Shown: piece after piece, positions 9,216 to 18,120 of the stretch
Position numbering within the stretch: the first letter of the stretch is position 1
Layout of the letters: each line of letters begins with the position of its first letter
NCBI RefSeq assembly: GCF_039519235.1
Contig: NZ_CP154351.1
Span: 1,302,001 to 1,366,000 of the forward strand
Direction: 5' to 3'
From: Micrococcus sp. 2A
GTDB lineage: Bacteria > Actinomycetota > Actinomycetes > Actinomycetales > Micrococcaceae
DNA: 64,000 nucleotides
The notes under the pieces: generated by a model
The model's database searches: none
Told to the model about the DNA's origin: nothing
The model's input: only the letters and a program-made list of their open reading frames with translations
Translations under genes and position numbers: made by a program

Positions 9216-10550
9216 GTGACCACCCCCCCGAACACCCCCACCGCCCGCCCCGCCGTCGCGGGCGGCACCCTGCGCCCCGCCGTCGTCGTGGGCGGCAACC
9301 GCATCCCCTTCGCCCGCGCCAACACGGCCTACGCCACAGCCTCCAACCAGGAGATGCTCACCGCCGCGCTCGACGGCCTCGTGGCCCGCTTCGGCCTGCA
9401 GGGCGAGCGCATCGGCCAGGTCTCCGCTGGCGCCGTGCTCAAGCACCCCAAGAACTTCAACCTCACCCGCGAGTCCGTTCTCGGCTCCGCTCTGGCGTCC
9501 GACACCCCGGCCGCAGACATCCAGGTCGCCTGCGCCACCGGCATGGAGGCCCTGGGCACCCTCGCCTCCAAGATCCGCCTCGGTCAGATCGAGTCGGCCA
9601 TCGGCGGCGGCGTGGACTCCATCTCCGACTCGCCCGTGAGCGTCTCCGACGGCGCCCGCCGCGTGCTGATGCAGCTCAACGCCGCGAAGACCCTGAAGGA
9701 CCGCCTCAAGGCCGTCTCCCAGCTGCGCCCCAACCAGCTCGTCCCCGAGCCGGCCGGCGCCAGCGAGCCCCGCACCGGCATGTCCATGGGCGAGCACCAG
9801 GCGCTCACCACCCACCAGTGGGGCATCACCCGCGAGGCGCAGGACGAGCTGGCCGTGGCCAGCCACCGCAACCTCGTCGCCGCGTACGACTCCGGCTTCA
9901 TGGACGACCTCGTGACCCCGTTCCGCGGCCTGACCCGCGACAACAACCTCCGCCCGGACTCCTCCATGGAGAAGCTGGCCAAGCTCAAGCCCGCCTTCGG
10001 CCGCCAGCTCGGCGACGAGGCGACCATGACCGCCGCCAACTCCACGCCCCTCACCGACGGCGCCTCCGCGGTGCTGCTCGCCTCCGAGGACTGGGCCGCC
10101 GAGCGCGGCCTGCCCATGCTCGCCGAGTTCGTGGACGCCGAGAACGGTGCCGTGGACTTCGTGGACGGCAAGGAGGGCCTGCTCATGGCCCCCGCGTACG
10201 CCGTGCCCCGCCTCCTGGCCCGCCACGGCCTGACCCTGGACGACCTGGACTTCATCGAGATCCACGAGGCCTTCGCCGGCACCGTGCTCGCCACGATGAA
10301 GGCCTGGGAGAGCGAGGAGTTCGGGCGCGAGCGCCTCGGCCTCCACGGCGCCTTCGGCACCGTGGACCGCTCCAAGCTCAACGTGCACGGCTCCTCGCTG
10401 GCCGCCGGCCACCCGTTCGCCGCCACCGGCGGCCGCATCGTGGCCCTGCTGGCCAAGGCGCTGCACCAGAAGGGCGAGGGCTCCCTCGGCCTCATCTCCG
10501 TGTGCGCCGCCGGCGGCCAGGGCATCGTCGCCCTCCTGCGCGGCCGCTGA
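9216..10550 (+). CDS. acetyl-CoA C-acyltransferase (thiolase, FadI/FadA2-like)
   Basis: A 444-residue degradative thiolase that cleaves 3-ketoacyl-CoA to acetyl-CoA and a shortened acyl-CoA, or runs in reverse. The nucleophilic Cys is in QVACATGMEA, the catalytic His in FIEIHEAFAG and the second Cys in ISVCAAGGQG near the C-terminus. The length and the long central loop match the FadI-type (about 430-445 residues). GTG at 9216 follows a CAGGAGGA ribosome site, and the transcript has a leader of about 130 bases from the divergent region. It is the first gene of a thiolase-reductase-dehydratase set that mirrors mycobacterial fadA2-fabG4-htdX. Confidence 0.92.
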   Translation: MTTPPNTPTARPAVAGGTLRPAVVVGGNRIPFARANTAYATASNQEMLTAALDGLVARFGLQGERIGQVSAGAVLKHPKNFNLTRESVLGSALASDTPAADIQVACATGMEALGTLASKIRLGQIESAIGGGVDSISDSPVSVSDGARRVLMQLNAAKTLKDRLKAVSQLRPNQLVPEPAGASEPRTGMSMGEHQALTTHQWGITREAQDELAVASHRNLVAAYDSGFMDDLVTPFRGLTRDNNLRPDSSMEKLAKLKPAFGRQLGDEATMTAANSTPLTDGASAVLLASEDWAAERGLPMLAEFVDAENGAVDFVDGKEGLLMAPAYAVPRLLARHGLTLDDLDFIEIHEAFAGTVLATMKAWESEEFGRERLGLHGAFGTVDRSKLNVHGSSLAAGHPFAATGGRIVALLAKALHQKGEGSLGLISVCAAGGQGIVALLRGR

Positions 10551-10575
10551 GCCACCCGGCACCACCCGCAGCACC

Positions 10576-10608
10576 CGCCCCGCCGTCGGCCCGTCCGACG
10601 GCGGGGCG
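10576..10608 (+). terminator. intercistronic hairpin after thiolase gene
   Basis: A perfect 14-base stem (cgccccgccgtcgg and its complement) with a 5-base loop lies between the thiolase and fabG genes of one operon. It could attenuate read-through or protect the upstream mRNA. Confidence 0.55.
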
Positions 10609-10670
10609 CCGGTCCCCGCCGCACCGACCCCGCCGCACTCCAGCACACCCCTGACCTGAGAGGTCCCCCC

Positions 10671-12029
10671 GTGAACGACCCGTACGGCTCCTTCGTCTCC
10701 TCCGCCCTGGGCAAGCGCGTCACCGGCGCCCTGGGCCTGCCCCAGCCCGTCGAGCTGCGCCGGTACGAGCCCGGCCAGCCGCTGATCACCGGCACCGTCC
10801 TGGTGCTCGGCGCCACCCCCGCCGCCGACGCGGCCCGCGGGCTGCTCACCGCCGCCGGCGTCCAGGTCGTCTCCGAGCGCGCCGAGGGCGCCCGCCTGGC
10901 CGGTGTCGTCGCGTGCTTCGACGGGGTGCGTGCCCCGTCCGAGCTCTCCGCCGTGGCCCTCGAGCTCGGCCCCGCCCTGCGCCAGCTCGGCTCCAGCGCC
11001 CGCGTGGTCACCGTGTTCGAGGATCCGGAGGACCCCTCCGTGGCCGCCGACCCCGCGGCGCGCGCCGCCCGCCAGGGCGTGGTGGGCCTGACCCGCTCGC
11101 TCGGCAAGGAGATGCGCCGCGGCGGCACCGCCAACGGCCTCATCCTGGGCTCCGGCGTCCCGCTCACCGCCCCCGGCGCGGCCGGCGCCCTGCGCTTCCT
11201 GCTCTCGGGCCGCTCCGCGTTCGTCTCCGGCCAGTTCCTGCCCGTCACCACCGCGGACGGCTCGACCCCCGCGGACCTGGCCCGCCCGCTCGAGGGCAAG
11301 GTCGCAGTCGTCACCGGTGCCGCCCGCGGCATCGGCGCGGCGATCATCGCCACCCTGGCCCGCGACGGCGCCCGCGTGGTGGGCGTGGACGTGCCCGCCG
11401 CCGGGGACGCCCTGGCCGGTGTAGTCAACAAGCTCGGGGGCACCGCCCTCGCGCTGGACATCACCGCCCCCGACGCCGGCGCCCGGATCCTCGAGCACTG
11501 CCGCACCCGCCACGGGCGCATGGACATCGTGGTGCACAACGCGGGCATCACGCGGGACAAGCTGCTCGCCAACATGGACGCGGCGCGCTGGGACTCGGTC
11601 CTCGCCGTGAACACGTCCTCGCAGCTGGCCATGAACGCGGCCTTCCTCGCCGAGGACGCCCGCGACGTCGTGGGCGAGGGCCTGCGCATCGTCGGCCTGG
11701 CTTCCACCTCCGGCATCGCCGGCAACCGCGGCCAGACCAACTACGCGGCGTCCAAGGCGGGCGTCATGGGCCTCACGTCGGCCACCGCGCCGATGCTGGC
11801 CGAGCGCGGGGGCACGATCAACGCCGTCGCCCCGGGCTTCATCGAGACCGAGATGACCGCCAAGATCCCGCTCGCGACCCGCGAGCTGGGCCGCCGCCTC
11901 AACTCGCTGCAGCAGGGCGGCCGTCCCCAGGACGTCGCCGAGGCCATCGCCTACCTCGTCTCGGACGGGGCCGGCGGCACCAACGGCGCCACCCTGCGGG
12001 TGTGCGGCCAGGCGATCATGGGGGCCTGA
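10671..12029 (+). CDS. fabG4: 3-oxoacyl-ACP/CoA reductase, high-molecular-weight FabG4 type
   Basis: A 452-residue short-chain dehydrogenase about 200 residues longer than normal FabG. Residues 1-205 form a flavodoxin-like N-terminal domain (ITGTVLVLGATPAAD start), and the second half is a complete SDR: NAD(P) loop VTGAARGIGAA, catalytic Ser in STSGIAGN and YxxxK in NYAASKAG. This two-domain form is known from mycobacterial FabG4 (454 residues), which prefers NADH and CoA substrates. It reduces 3-ketoacyl-CoA to 3-hydroxyacyl-CoA, or the reverse. GTG at 10671 follows a GAGAGG site. Only two bases separate it from the MaoC gene, so the pair is coupled. Confidence 0.9.
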   Translation: MNDPYGSFVSSALGKRVTGALGLPQPVELRRYEPGQPLITGTVLVLGATPAADAARGLLTAAGVQVVSERAEGARLAGVVACFDGVRAPSELSAVALELGPALRQLGSSARVVTVFEDPEDPSVAADPAARAARQGVVGLTRSLGKEMRRGGTANGLILGSGVPLTAPGAAGALRFLLSGRSAFVSGQFLPVTTADGSTPADLARPLEGKVAVVTGAARGIGAAIIATLARDGARVVGVDVPAAGDALAGVVNKLGGTALALDITAPDAGARILEHCRTRHGRMDIVVHNAGITRDKLLANMDAARWDSVLAVNTSSQLAMNAAFLAEDARDVVGEGLRIVGLASTSGIAGNRGQTNYAASKAGVMGLTSATAPMLAERGGTINAVAPGFIETEMTAKIPLATRELGRRLNSLQQGGRPQDVAEAIAYLVSDGAGGTNGATLRVCGQAIMGA

Positions 12030-12031
12030 GC

Positions 12032-12922
12032 ATGGAGACCCGGACGCTCACGCAGGCCCCCGCCCTCGGCTCCCTGTACGCCCGCGCCGCGGCGCAGGCC
12101 GCGCAGGACGCCCTCACCCGCCGACGCCGGCCGACGACCCTGCCCGAGCGCCGCATCGAGGTGGAGGGCCTGACGATCGACCCCGCCGTCGTCGGCCGCT
12201 GGCGCGAGGTGGTGGGCCCCGCGGACCCGACGCACCTGCCCTCCGTACTCGTGCACACCCAGGTGTTCGGGACGGCGATGGCGCTCATGGCCGCCCCTGA
12301 CTTCCCGCTGCCCCTGCCGGGCATGGTCCACCTCTCCAACTCGGTCCAGCACCACCGGCCCGTCCCCGCGGGCGAGCCGCTGACGGTCGCGGCCGAGGCC
12401 CTGGGCCTCGTGCCCCACCACGCGGGCACCGCCGTGGACGTCGCGGTGCGCGTGGAGCGCGCGGCGGGCGCCGGCGCGGAGGCCGCGCTGCTGTGGGAGG
12501 GCTCCTCCCGGTACCTGGCCAAGGGCGTGTGGCTGACGGGCGAACGCCCCGAGCGGCCCGTGCGCGAGGAGTTCGTCCCCGCGGCCCCCACCGCGCAGTG
12601 GACGTTCGGGGCGGGGGCCGGCCGCGCCTACGCGGGCGTCTCGGGGGACTGGAACCCCATCCACCTCTCCGGGCCGAGCGCGACGCTGTTCGGCATGAAG
12701 GGTGCGATCGCCCACGGCATGCTCCTCGCCGCGCGCATGCTGGACGGCCGGGAGCCCGCCGAGGCCGGCGTCGGCTGGGACATCGAGTTCGAGGCGCCCG
12801 TGGTGCTGCCCGCCCGCGTGGCCGTCCGGTACGAGCGCGACCCCGCGGTCACGCAGGTGACGGGCTGGGACGCCACGCGTGGACGCCGCCACTTCCGGGG
12901 CGGGATCCGGCCCCTCACCTGA
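12032..12922 (+). CDS. MaoC-like hydratase/dehydratase (HtdX-like hotdog protein)
   Basis: A 296-residue double-hotdog protein that hydrates trans-2-enoyl-CoA (or dehydrates 3-hydroxyacyl thioesters). The C-terminal hotdog has the hydratase-2 motif GDWNPIHLS with Asp, Asn and His, followed by KGAIAHGM. The N-terminal hotdog (PGMVHLSNSV region) is catalytically poor, as in the mycobacterial Htd family. ATG at 12032 starts two bases after the fabG4 stop. With the thiolase and FabG4 it completes the hydration, oxidation and cleavage steps after the acyl-CoA oxidase across the divergent promoter. Confidence 0.88.
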   Translation: METRTLTQAPALGSLYARAAAQAAQDALTRRRRPTTLPERRIEVEGLTIDPAVVGRWREVVGPADPTHLPSVLVHTQVFGTAMALMAAPDFPLPLPGMVHLSNSVQHHRPVPAGEPLTVAAEALGLVPHHAGTAVDVAVRVERAAGAGAEAALLWEGSSRYLAKGVWLTGERPERPVREEFVPAAPTAQWTFGAGAGRAYAGVSGDWNPIHLSGPSATLFGMKGAIAHGMLLAARMLDGREPAEAGVGWDIEFEAPVVLPARVAVRYERDPAVTQVTGWDATRGRRHFRGGIRPLT

Positions 12923-12932
12923 GGGGAGGACC

Positions 12933-12977
12933 GACGACGGCGGCCCGGGGGCGTGATGCTCCCGGGCCGCCGTCGTC
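12933..12977. terminator. bidirectional terminator hairpin
   Basis: A perfect 17-base stem (gacgacggcggcccggg and its complement) with an 11-base loop sits between the converging MaoC and malQ-mshA genes. Confidence 0.75.
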
Positions 12978-12992
12978 GTCAAGGCAGCGGGA

Positions 12993-15900
12993 TCAGCCCT
13001 CCGCGGCCGCCGCGGCGTCCAGGAGGCCGTCCGCGTACGCGTCCCAGGAGTGGCTCTGCGCGTGGCGCACGGCCGCGGTGGACATCGCGGCCCACGCGCC
13101 GCGGTCCCCGAGGATCCCCTCGAGCGCGTCCGCCCACGCCTCCGCGGTGTTCGGGGCCACGAGCCGGCCGGTCCGCCCGTCCTGCACCGCGTGGACGAGC
13201 CCGCCCACGCGGTGGGCCAGCACCGGGGTGCCGCACGCCTGCGCCTCGAGGGCCACGAGGCCGTAGGTCTCCGAACGGCTCGGCATCGCGACGACGTCCG
13301 CCGCGCGGAGCTGCTCGGCCAGCGCGGGCGCGGGCACCGGATCGGACACGGTGACGAGGTCCGCGACGTCGTGCCGGCGGGCCAGGGCGGCGAGGTCCAG
13401 GCCCTCTCCGCCGGAGGCGGCCCCGTTGAGGTGCAGCCGGATCCCGGGATCCGCACCGGCGCCGCCGCGCCGGCCCCGCAGGATGGCGAGGGCCTCGACG
13501 AGGATCTGCGGGCCCTTGTGCGCCTGCACGCGCCCCGCGAAGAGCACGCGCAGGGGAGCGGCCGCGTCGGCGCCGGCCGTGGCCCCGGACGACCCGGGCC
13601 AGCAGGACGCTCCCTCGGGCGTGAACGTCGCGGTGTCCACGGCGGGGGAGAGGACGCGCGTGCGCCGGCGGTCCACGCCGAGGACCTCACGCAGGTCGGC
13701 GGCCTCGGCGGGGGAGTTCACCACGAGGAGGTCGGCCTCCTCCACCACGCGCGCCTCGGCGGCGATCCGTTCGGCGGGCTCCTCGTGGCCCTCGTCCTGC
13801 AGCATCTTCACGGCCGCGGTGGTGTGCATGGTCTGCAGGTGAGGGGCATCCATCTCCTGCGCCAGGGCGTGGGCCGTGGGCGCGGAGAGCCAGTAGTGCC
13901 CGTGGACGAACCGCACGCGCTCGGCCTCCGCGAGCCCCTCGGCCTCGCGTGCTCCCCGCAGCCAGGCCAGCGCGGCCGCGGTGAACGCGTCCGTGTGCGC
14001 GGCGAGCTCGGCCTTGTCCAGGGGTCGGGCGGGGCCGGCGGCCAGCTCGACCACGAGGACGTCCGGTGTCGGTCCGCCCGCGGGCAGACGCGTGATCCGT
14101 GCGCCGCCGTCCACCGGCTCCTCCGCGCGGGTGAACAGGAGCATCCGCATCCCCTGCCGCGCGAGCGCGAGGGCGGCCTGCCGCACGTACACGTTCATGC
14201 CGCCGGCGTCCCCGCGGCCCGGCTGGGCCAGCGGCGAGGTGTGGTAGGCCACGCCGATCCCCACGGGCACAGAGGCCGTGAGCTCACGGTCCACCGCGTC
14301 GAAGAGGCGGGCCACCGACGGCAGGCCGGGCAGGTCCTCCGCGTGGAGCATCGCGCCCTCGGCGTCCCCGAGCGGCACGGTCCAGTTCGGGTACTGGTCC
14401 TGCATGGTCCCCGGCTGGTTCTGGATGCGGCGCTCCCCGACGGCGTCCACGAGGGCCACGCTCTGCAGCGCCGACGGCGCCTGGGCGAGCAGCCGGTGCA
14501 GGGCGATGACCTGGGACTGCCGCTCGCCCACGCCCGGGACCTCCTCGAGGAGGCCGCGGTCTCGTGCGGCCCGGAGGAATGCCTCCACCTCGGCGGCCGA
14601 GCGCTCCCGCTCCGCGGCCACGTCCCCCGTGAACAGGCCGAGCTCCTCGCGCAGGTCCAGGTGGACGCCCTCGAGGTAGCCGGCGGTCGGGGGGAGGTCG
14701 TGGGTGTTCACGGCGGCCAGGCACAGGCGCCGGTAGCGCTCCGGGGGGACCGGCACGCCGTCCTCCTGCTCGAACCAGAGGATGTTCGTGCCGAGCACGC
14801 CCGCCTCCGCGAGGCGCTTCTGCACCCACGGCTCGAACGTGCCGAGGTCCTCGCCGATCACCACGGCGCCGGCCCGCTGCGCCTCGAGGGTGAGGACGGC
14901 GAGCATGGCCTCGTGGTCGTACTCCACGTACGCGCCCTGCGTGGGGCCGGCGCCCTCCGGCACCCACCACAGGCGGAAGAGGCCGAGCACGTGGTCGATC
15001 CGCACGCCGCCGGCGTGGGCCATCACGGTGCGGAGCATGTCCCGGAACGCGGCGTAGCCGGTCTCGGCGAGCCGCCGGGGGTGCCACGGGTGCTGGGACC
15101 AGTCCTGGCCCAGCTGGTTGAAGACCTCCGGCGGGGCGCCCACGGACATCCCGGGCACGAGCACGTCCCCGAGCATCCACGCGTCCGCCGAGCCGCGCGT
15201 GGCGCCCACGGCCAGGTCCACCATCACGCCCATGCGCATGCCCGCGCCGAGCGCGCGGCGCTGGACGGCGGCCAGCTGCTCGTCCGCGATCCACTGGACC
15301 CAGCGGTGCAGGTCCAGCTCGTCCGCGTGCGTGCTGCGGAACGCGGCGGCGCGCTCGCCCTCCGGAGTCCAGTCGGCGTCCTGCGGGTCCGGGCCGGTCA
15401 CGTCCGAGAGGCGCAGGGCGGACCAGAGGGCGAAGTCGTCCAGCCCCGCCCCCATCCGCGCGCGGAACGCGGCGAACGCCGCCTCCCGCTCGGCGGTGCG
15501 GGGCACGGAGTGCACGCGGCGCAGGGCGGGCCACAGGACCTCGGCGACGGCGGAACGATCGATGCGCCCCGTCTCCTCCAGTCGCTCCTGGACCCGACGG
15601 CCGGCGGCGCGCAGCTGCTCCTGCTCCGCGGCGGGCAGCCCGGCGAACTCCGGGATGTCCACCACGCGGATCAGCAGCGCGGTGAGGAAGCGGCGGGAGA
15701 CGGGGGAGTAGGGGGAGTCCGCGGGCGTGGTGCCGGGGTCGACCGCGTGCAGCGGATGCAGGAGCAGGAAGTCGGCGCCGTGCTCGGCGGCCGTCTCCGC
15801 CACGGACGCGACGTCCTCGATGTCCCCGATGCCCCACGAGTGCTCCGAGGTCACGGAGTAGCCCTGGGCGGCCACGCCCCAGCCGCGCCGGGCCAGGAAG

Positions 15901-16412
15901 GGTGCGGCCGTGGTGAGGCGGTCCGGCGCGCAGACGAGGGTGGCCTCGGCGTGGTGGCCGGTGGCGCTGTCGAGCTCGAGGCGATGCCAGCCGAGGGGCA
16001 GGTCTGCGGGGACCTCCACGTGGCACCGCACGAGGTCCACGCCGTCCACGCGGCGGGGCTCGCCCAGCGGCCGGGTGACGGCGACGGGCACGGGCGCGCC
16101 CGCCTCCGTGACGACTCGGGCGCTCAGCCCCTCGACCACCGAGACGTGGGCGGGCACGGAGAGCCGGTGCCCCGCCCGCGTGACCACGGTGGGAGGCAGG
16201 ACGTCCCGCCACGGTGCGAGCTCCGCGTCGTCGAGCGCCTCGGTGAGGGCGGCGACGGCGTCCGGGCGGACCGCCACCCCGAGGGCCGCGAGCACCTTCA
16301 CGAGGGCGTCGTCCGGCACGGTCTGGTCCGAGCCGTCCTGTCCCGTGTATCGCCACTGCACCCCGTGGGCGCGGGCGAGTCGGCGCAGCAGCGTGCGGGC
16401 ATCGTCGGCCAT
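12993..16412 (-). CDS. fusion of 4-alpha-glucanotransferase (MalQ) and MshA-type glycosyltransferase
   Basis: One uninterrupted 1139-codon frame. Residues 1 to about 714 are a full amylomaltase: N-terminal beta domains, then the GH77 barrel with catalytic Asp473 (RIDHVLG), Glu521 (VIGEDLG) and Asp572 (NTHDLPP). MalQ transfers maltooligosaccharide units between glucans. From about 715 the protein becomes a GT4 enzyme with the MshA signature HTSPLAQPGRGDAGGMNVYV (724-743), HYWLS with Tyr840, TMHT ending at Thr864, GRVQAHKG with Arg961 and Lys966, and an E-x7-E pair at 1048/1056. MshA joins UDP-GlcNAc to inositol-3-phosphate, the first step of mycothiol synthesis. The junction is at 14270, where a GTG codon could be an internal start, but no stop separates the halves. 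ATG at 16412 has a GGAGG site. The GT half could have another acceptor. Confidence 0.85.
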   Translation of the reverse strand: MADDARTLLRRLARAHGVQWRYTGQDGSDQTVPDDALVKVLAALGVAVRPDAVAALTEALDDAELAPWRDVLPPTVVTRAGHRLSVPAHVSVVEGLSARVVTEAGAPVPVAVTRPLGEPRRVDGVDLVRCHVEVPADLPLGWHRLELDSATGHHAEATLVCAPDRLTTAAPFLARRGWGVAAQGYSVTSEHSWGIGDIEDVASVAETAAEHGADFLLLHPLHAVDPGTTPADSPYSPVSRRFLTALLIRVVDIPEFAGLPAAEQEQLRAAGRRVQERLEETGRIDRSAVAEVLWPALRRVHSVPRTAEREAAFAAFRARMGAGLDDFALWSALRLSDVTGPDPQDADWTPEGERAAAFRSTHADELDLHRWVQWIADEQLAAVQRRALGAGMRMGVMVDLAVGATRGSADAWMLGDVLVPGMSVGAPPEVFNQLGQDWSQHPWHPRRLAETGYAAFRDMLRTVMAHAGGVRIDHVLGLFRLWWVPEGAGPTQGAYVEYDHEAMLAVLTLEAQRAGAVVIGEDLGTFEPWVQKRLAEAGVLGTNILWFEQEDGVPVPPERYRRLCLAAVNTHDLPPTAGYLEGVHLDLREELGLFTGDVAAERERSAAEVEAFLRAARDRGLLEEVPGVGERQSQVIALHRLLAQAPSALQSVALVDAVGERRIQNQPGTMQDQYPNWTVPLGDAEGAMLHAEDLPGLPSVARLFDAVDRELTASVPVGIGVAYHTSPLAQPGRGDAGGMNVYVRQAALALARQGMRMLLFTRAEEPVDGGARITRLPAGGPTPDVLVVELAAGPARPLDKAELAAHTDAFTAAALAWLRGAREAEGLAEAERVRFVHGHYWLSAPTAHALAQEMDAPHLQTMHTTAAVKMLQDEGHEEPAERIAAEARVVEEADLLVVNSPAEAADLREVLGVDRRRTRVLSPAVDTATFTPEGASCWPGSSGATAGADAAAPLRVLFAGRVQAHKGPQILVEALAILRGRRGGAGADPGIRLHLNGAASGGEGLDLAALARRHDVADLVTVSDPVPAPALAEQLRAADVVAMPSRSETYGLVALEAQACGTPVLAHRVGGLVHAVQDGRTGRLVAPNTAEAWADALEGILGDRGAWAAMSTAAVRHAQSHSWDAYADGLLDAAAAAEG

Positions 16413-16504
16413 CGGAACCTCCGTGTCGTCCCTGTCAGGTGAGCGACGACGGCGGCGGGCCGTCGCGCACCTTCACTGTAGGGGGAAGGAGGGACGGGAT
16501 GGCA

Positions 16505-16537
16505 CGAAGGGCCCCGGTCTGTGACCGGGGCCCTTCG
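16505..16537. terminator. terminator of tRNA-Leu
   Basis: A perfect 15-base stem (cgaagggccccggtc and its complement) with loop TGT lies 12 bases beyond the 3' end of the tRNA on the minus strand, upstream of the malQ-mshA start. Confidence 0.75.
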
Positions 16538-16549
16538 TCCGATGAGCTG

Positions 16550-16633
16550 TGCGCGAGGGGGGACTTGAACCCCCACGTCCTTTCGAACACAGCGACCTCA
16601 ACGCTGCGCGTCTACCAATTCCGCCACTCGCGC
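16550..16633 (-). tRNA. tRNA-Leu, anticodon GAG
   Basis: On the minus strand the 84 bases fold as a class II tRNA: acceptor stem GCGCGAG/CTCGCGC with discriminator A, D arm GCGGAATTGGTAGACGC, anticodon arm AGCG-TTGAGGT-CGCT giving anticodon GAG, an extended variable arm (TGTTCGAAAGGACG) and T arm GGGGGTTCAAGTCCCCC. It reads CUC and CUU leucine codons. The CCA end is not encoded. Confidence 0.95.
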
Positions 16634-16738
16634 TCATCCCGATCCGCCGGAGCGGACCGTTTCCTTCGCGTTCGGCCAGTCCCGGTTTTCACCGTTCCTC
16701 GCCGGAGCAACCCGAGAAGCGTACCACACCCCCGGAGG

Positions 16739-16744
16739 TAGGCT
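16739..16744 (+). promoter_or_regulatory. -10 element (TAGGCT), leaderless M20 peptidase gene
   Basis: TAGGCT ends seven bases before the ATG at 16752, so transcription should begin at the start codon. Confidence 0.5.
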
Positions 16745-16751
16745 CAACTCC

Positions 16752-18092
16752 ATGATCGATTCCCCCGCCGAGAAGCCCACCGCCCCCCGCACCGAGTCCC
16801 CCGCGGCCGACGTCGTCGAGATCTGCCGCGGCCTGATCCGCATCGACACCACCAACCGCGGCGGCAACGTGTCCGTGGGCGAGCCGGAGGCCGCCGCCTT
16901 CTGCGGGAGGCTCATGGAGCAGGCGGGGATGACCCCGCGGTTCTTCGAGTCCGCACCCGGGCGCGTCTCCGTCGTCGGGCACCTGCCGGGCTGGGACGCG
17001 GATGCCCCCGGCCTCGTGCTCCACGGCCACACCGACGTGGTGCCGGCCGAGGCCGCCGAGTGGAGCGTGGACCCCTTCGGCGCGGAGCTGAAGGACGGGA
17101 TGGTCTGGGGCCGAGGCGCGGTGGACATGAAGGGGATGGACGCGATGATCCTCTCCGTCCTCCTGCACCTCGCCCGCACCGGCCGCCGCCCGCGCCGCCC
17201 GCTCACCGTCGCGTTCTTCGCGGACGAGGAGGCCGGCGGCGTGTACGGCGCGACGTGGATGGTGGAGCACCACCCGGAGGTCTTCGCGGGGTGCACGGAC
17301 GCGATCAGCGAGGTGGGGGGCTTCTCCACCGAGGTGGCCGGCACCCGCGCCTACCTCGTGCAGACCGCGGAGAAGGGCCTGATGTGGCTCAACCTGCGGT
17401 CGGCCGGCGCTCCGGGCCACGGCTCCGCCCCGCACGAGGACAACGCGGTCACCCACCTGGCCGGCGCGCTCGAGCGGATCGGCCGCCACGAGTGGCCGCT
17501 GACCTACACGAAGACCACCCGTCAGCTGCTGGAGCAGGTGGCCGAGATCATGGGCGTCCCGTTCGACGAGACGGACCCCGCCCCGCAGCTCGAGGCCCTC
17601 GGCCAGGCCCGCACGTGGGTCACCGGCACGCTGCGCACCTCGTCCAACCCCACCGGCATGACCGCCGGGTACAAGCACAACGTGATCCCGTCCACGGCGA
17701 CGGGCACGGTGGACGTGCGCCCCCTGCCGGGGGAGGAGGAGCAGACGCTCGCGACCCTCGCCGAGCTCGCCGGACCCCACGTGGAGTTCGAGCCGGAGCA
17801 CCGGGACATCGGCCTCGAGGTCCCGTTCTCGGGCGACCTCGTGGAGCTCATGGTCGAGGCGCTGCGGCACGAGGACCCCGAGGCCGAGGTGCTGCCCTTC
17901 ATGCTGGGCGGCGGCACGGACAACAAGTCGCTCTCCCGCCTGGGCATCACCGGCTACGGGTTCTCCCCGCTGCGCCTGCCCCCGGACCTCGCGTTCACCT
18001 CGCTCTTCCACGGCATCGACGAGCGCGTGCCGGTGGACGCGCTCGAGTTCGGCTGCCGCGTCCTCGCGCGCATGCTGGAGCCGCGCCCCTGA
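16752..18092 (+). CDS. M20 family metallopeptidase (ArgE/DapE/carboxypeptidase-like)
   Basis: A 446-residue di-zinc hydrolase. The metal ligands are seen in order: HGHTDVVP (His, with the catalytic Asp), GRGAVDMKG (bridging Asp), FADEEAGG (catalytic Glu and ligand Glu), and the C-terminal His in FHGIDERVP. The central lid domain (about residues 205-330) starts after GLMWLNLRSAG. M20 enzymes split N-acyl or peptide bonds in the cytoplasm; the substrate is not evident. The gene faces the DUF5703 gene with 28 bases between them; this neighbour pair is common in actinobacteria. A leaderless start is inferred from the promoter spacing. Confidence 0.88.
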   Translation: MIDSPAEKPTAPRTESPAADVVEICRGLIRIDTTNRGGNVSVGEPEAAAFCGRLMEQAGMTPRFFESAPGRVSVVGHLPGWDADAPGLVLHGHTDVVPAEAAEWSVDPFGAELKDGMVWGRGAVDMKGMDAMILSVLLHLARTGRRPRRPLTVAFFADEEAGGVYGATWMVEHHPEVFAGCTDAISEVGGFSTEVAGTRAYLVQTAEKGLMWLNLRSAGAPGHGSAPHEDNAVTHLAGALERIGRHEWPLTYTKTTRQLLEQVAEIMGVPFDETDPAPQLEALGQARTWVTGTLRTSSNPTGMTAGYKHNVIPSTATGTVDVRPLPGEEEQTLATLAELAGPHVEFEPEHRDIGLEVPFSGDLVELMVEALRHEDPEAEVLPFMLGGGTDNKSLSRLGITGYGFSPLRLPPDLAFTSLFHGIDERVPVDALEFGCRVLARMLEPRP

Positions 18093-18120
18093 CGGCGCGC
18101 CGCCCCGCGGACCGGGCCGC

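Noticed and set aside
13050..16442. 1130-codon open frame antisense to malQ-mshA
   Set aside because: Same GC-driven shadow; no motifs, while the opposite frame has complete GH77 and GT4 sites.
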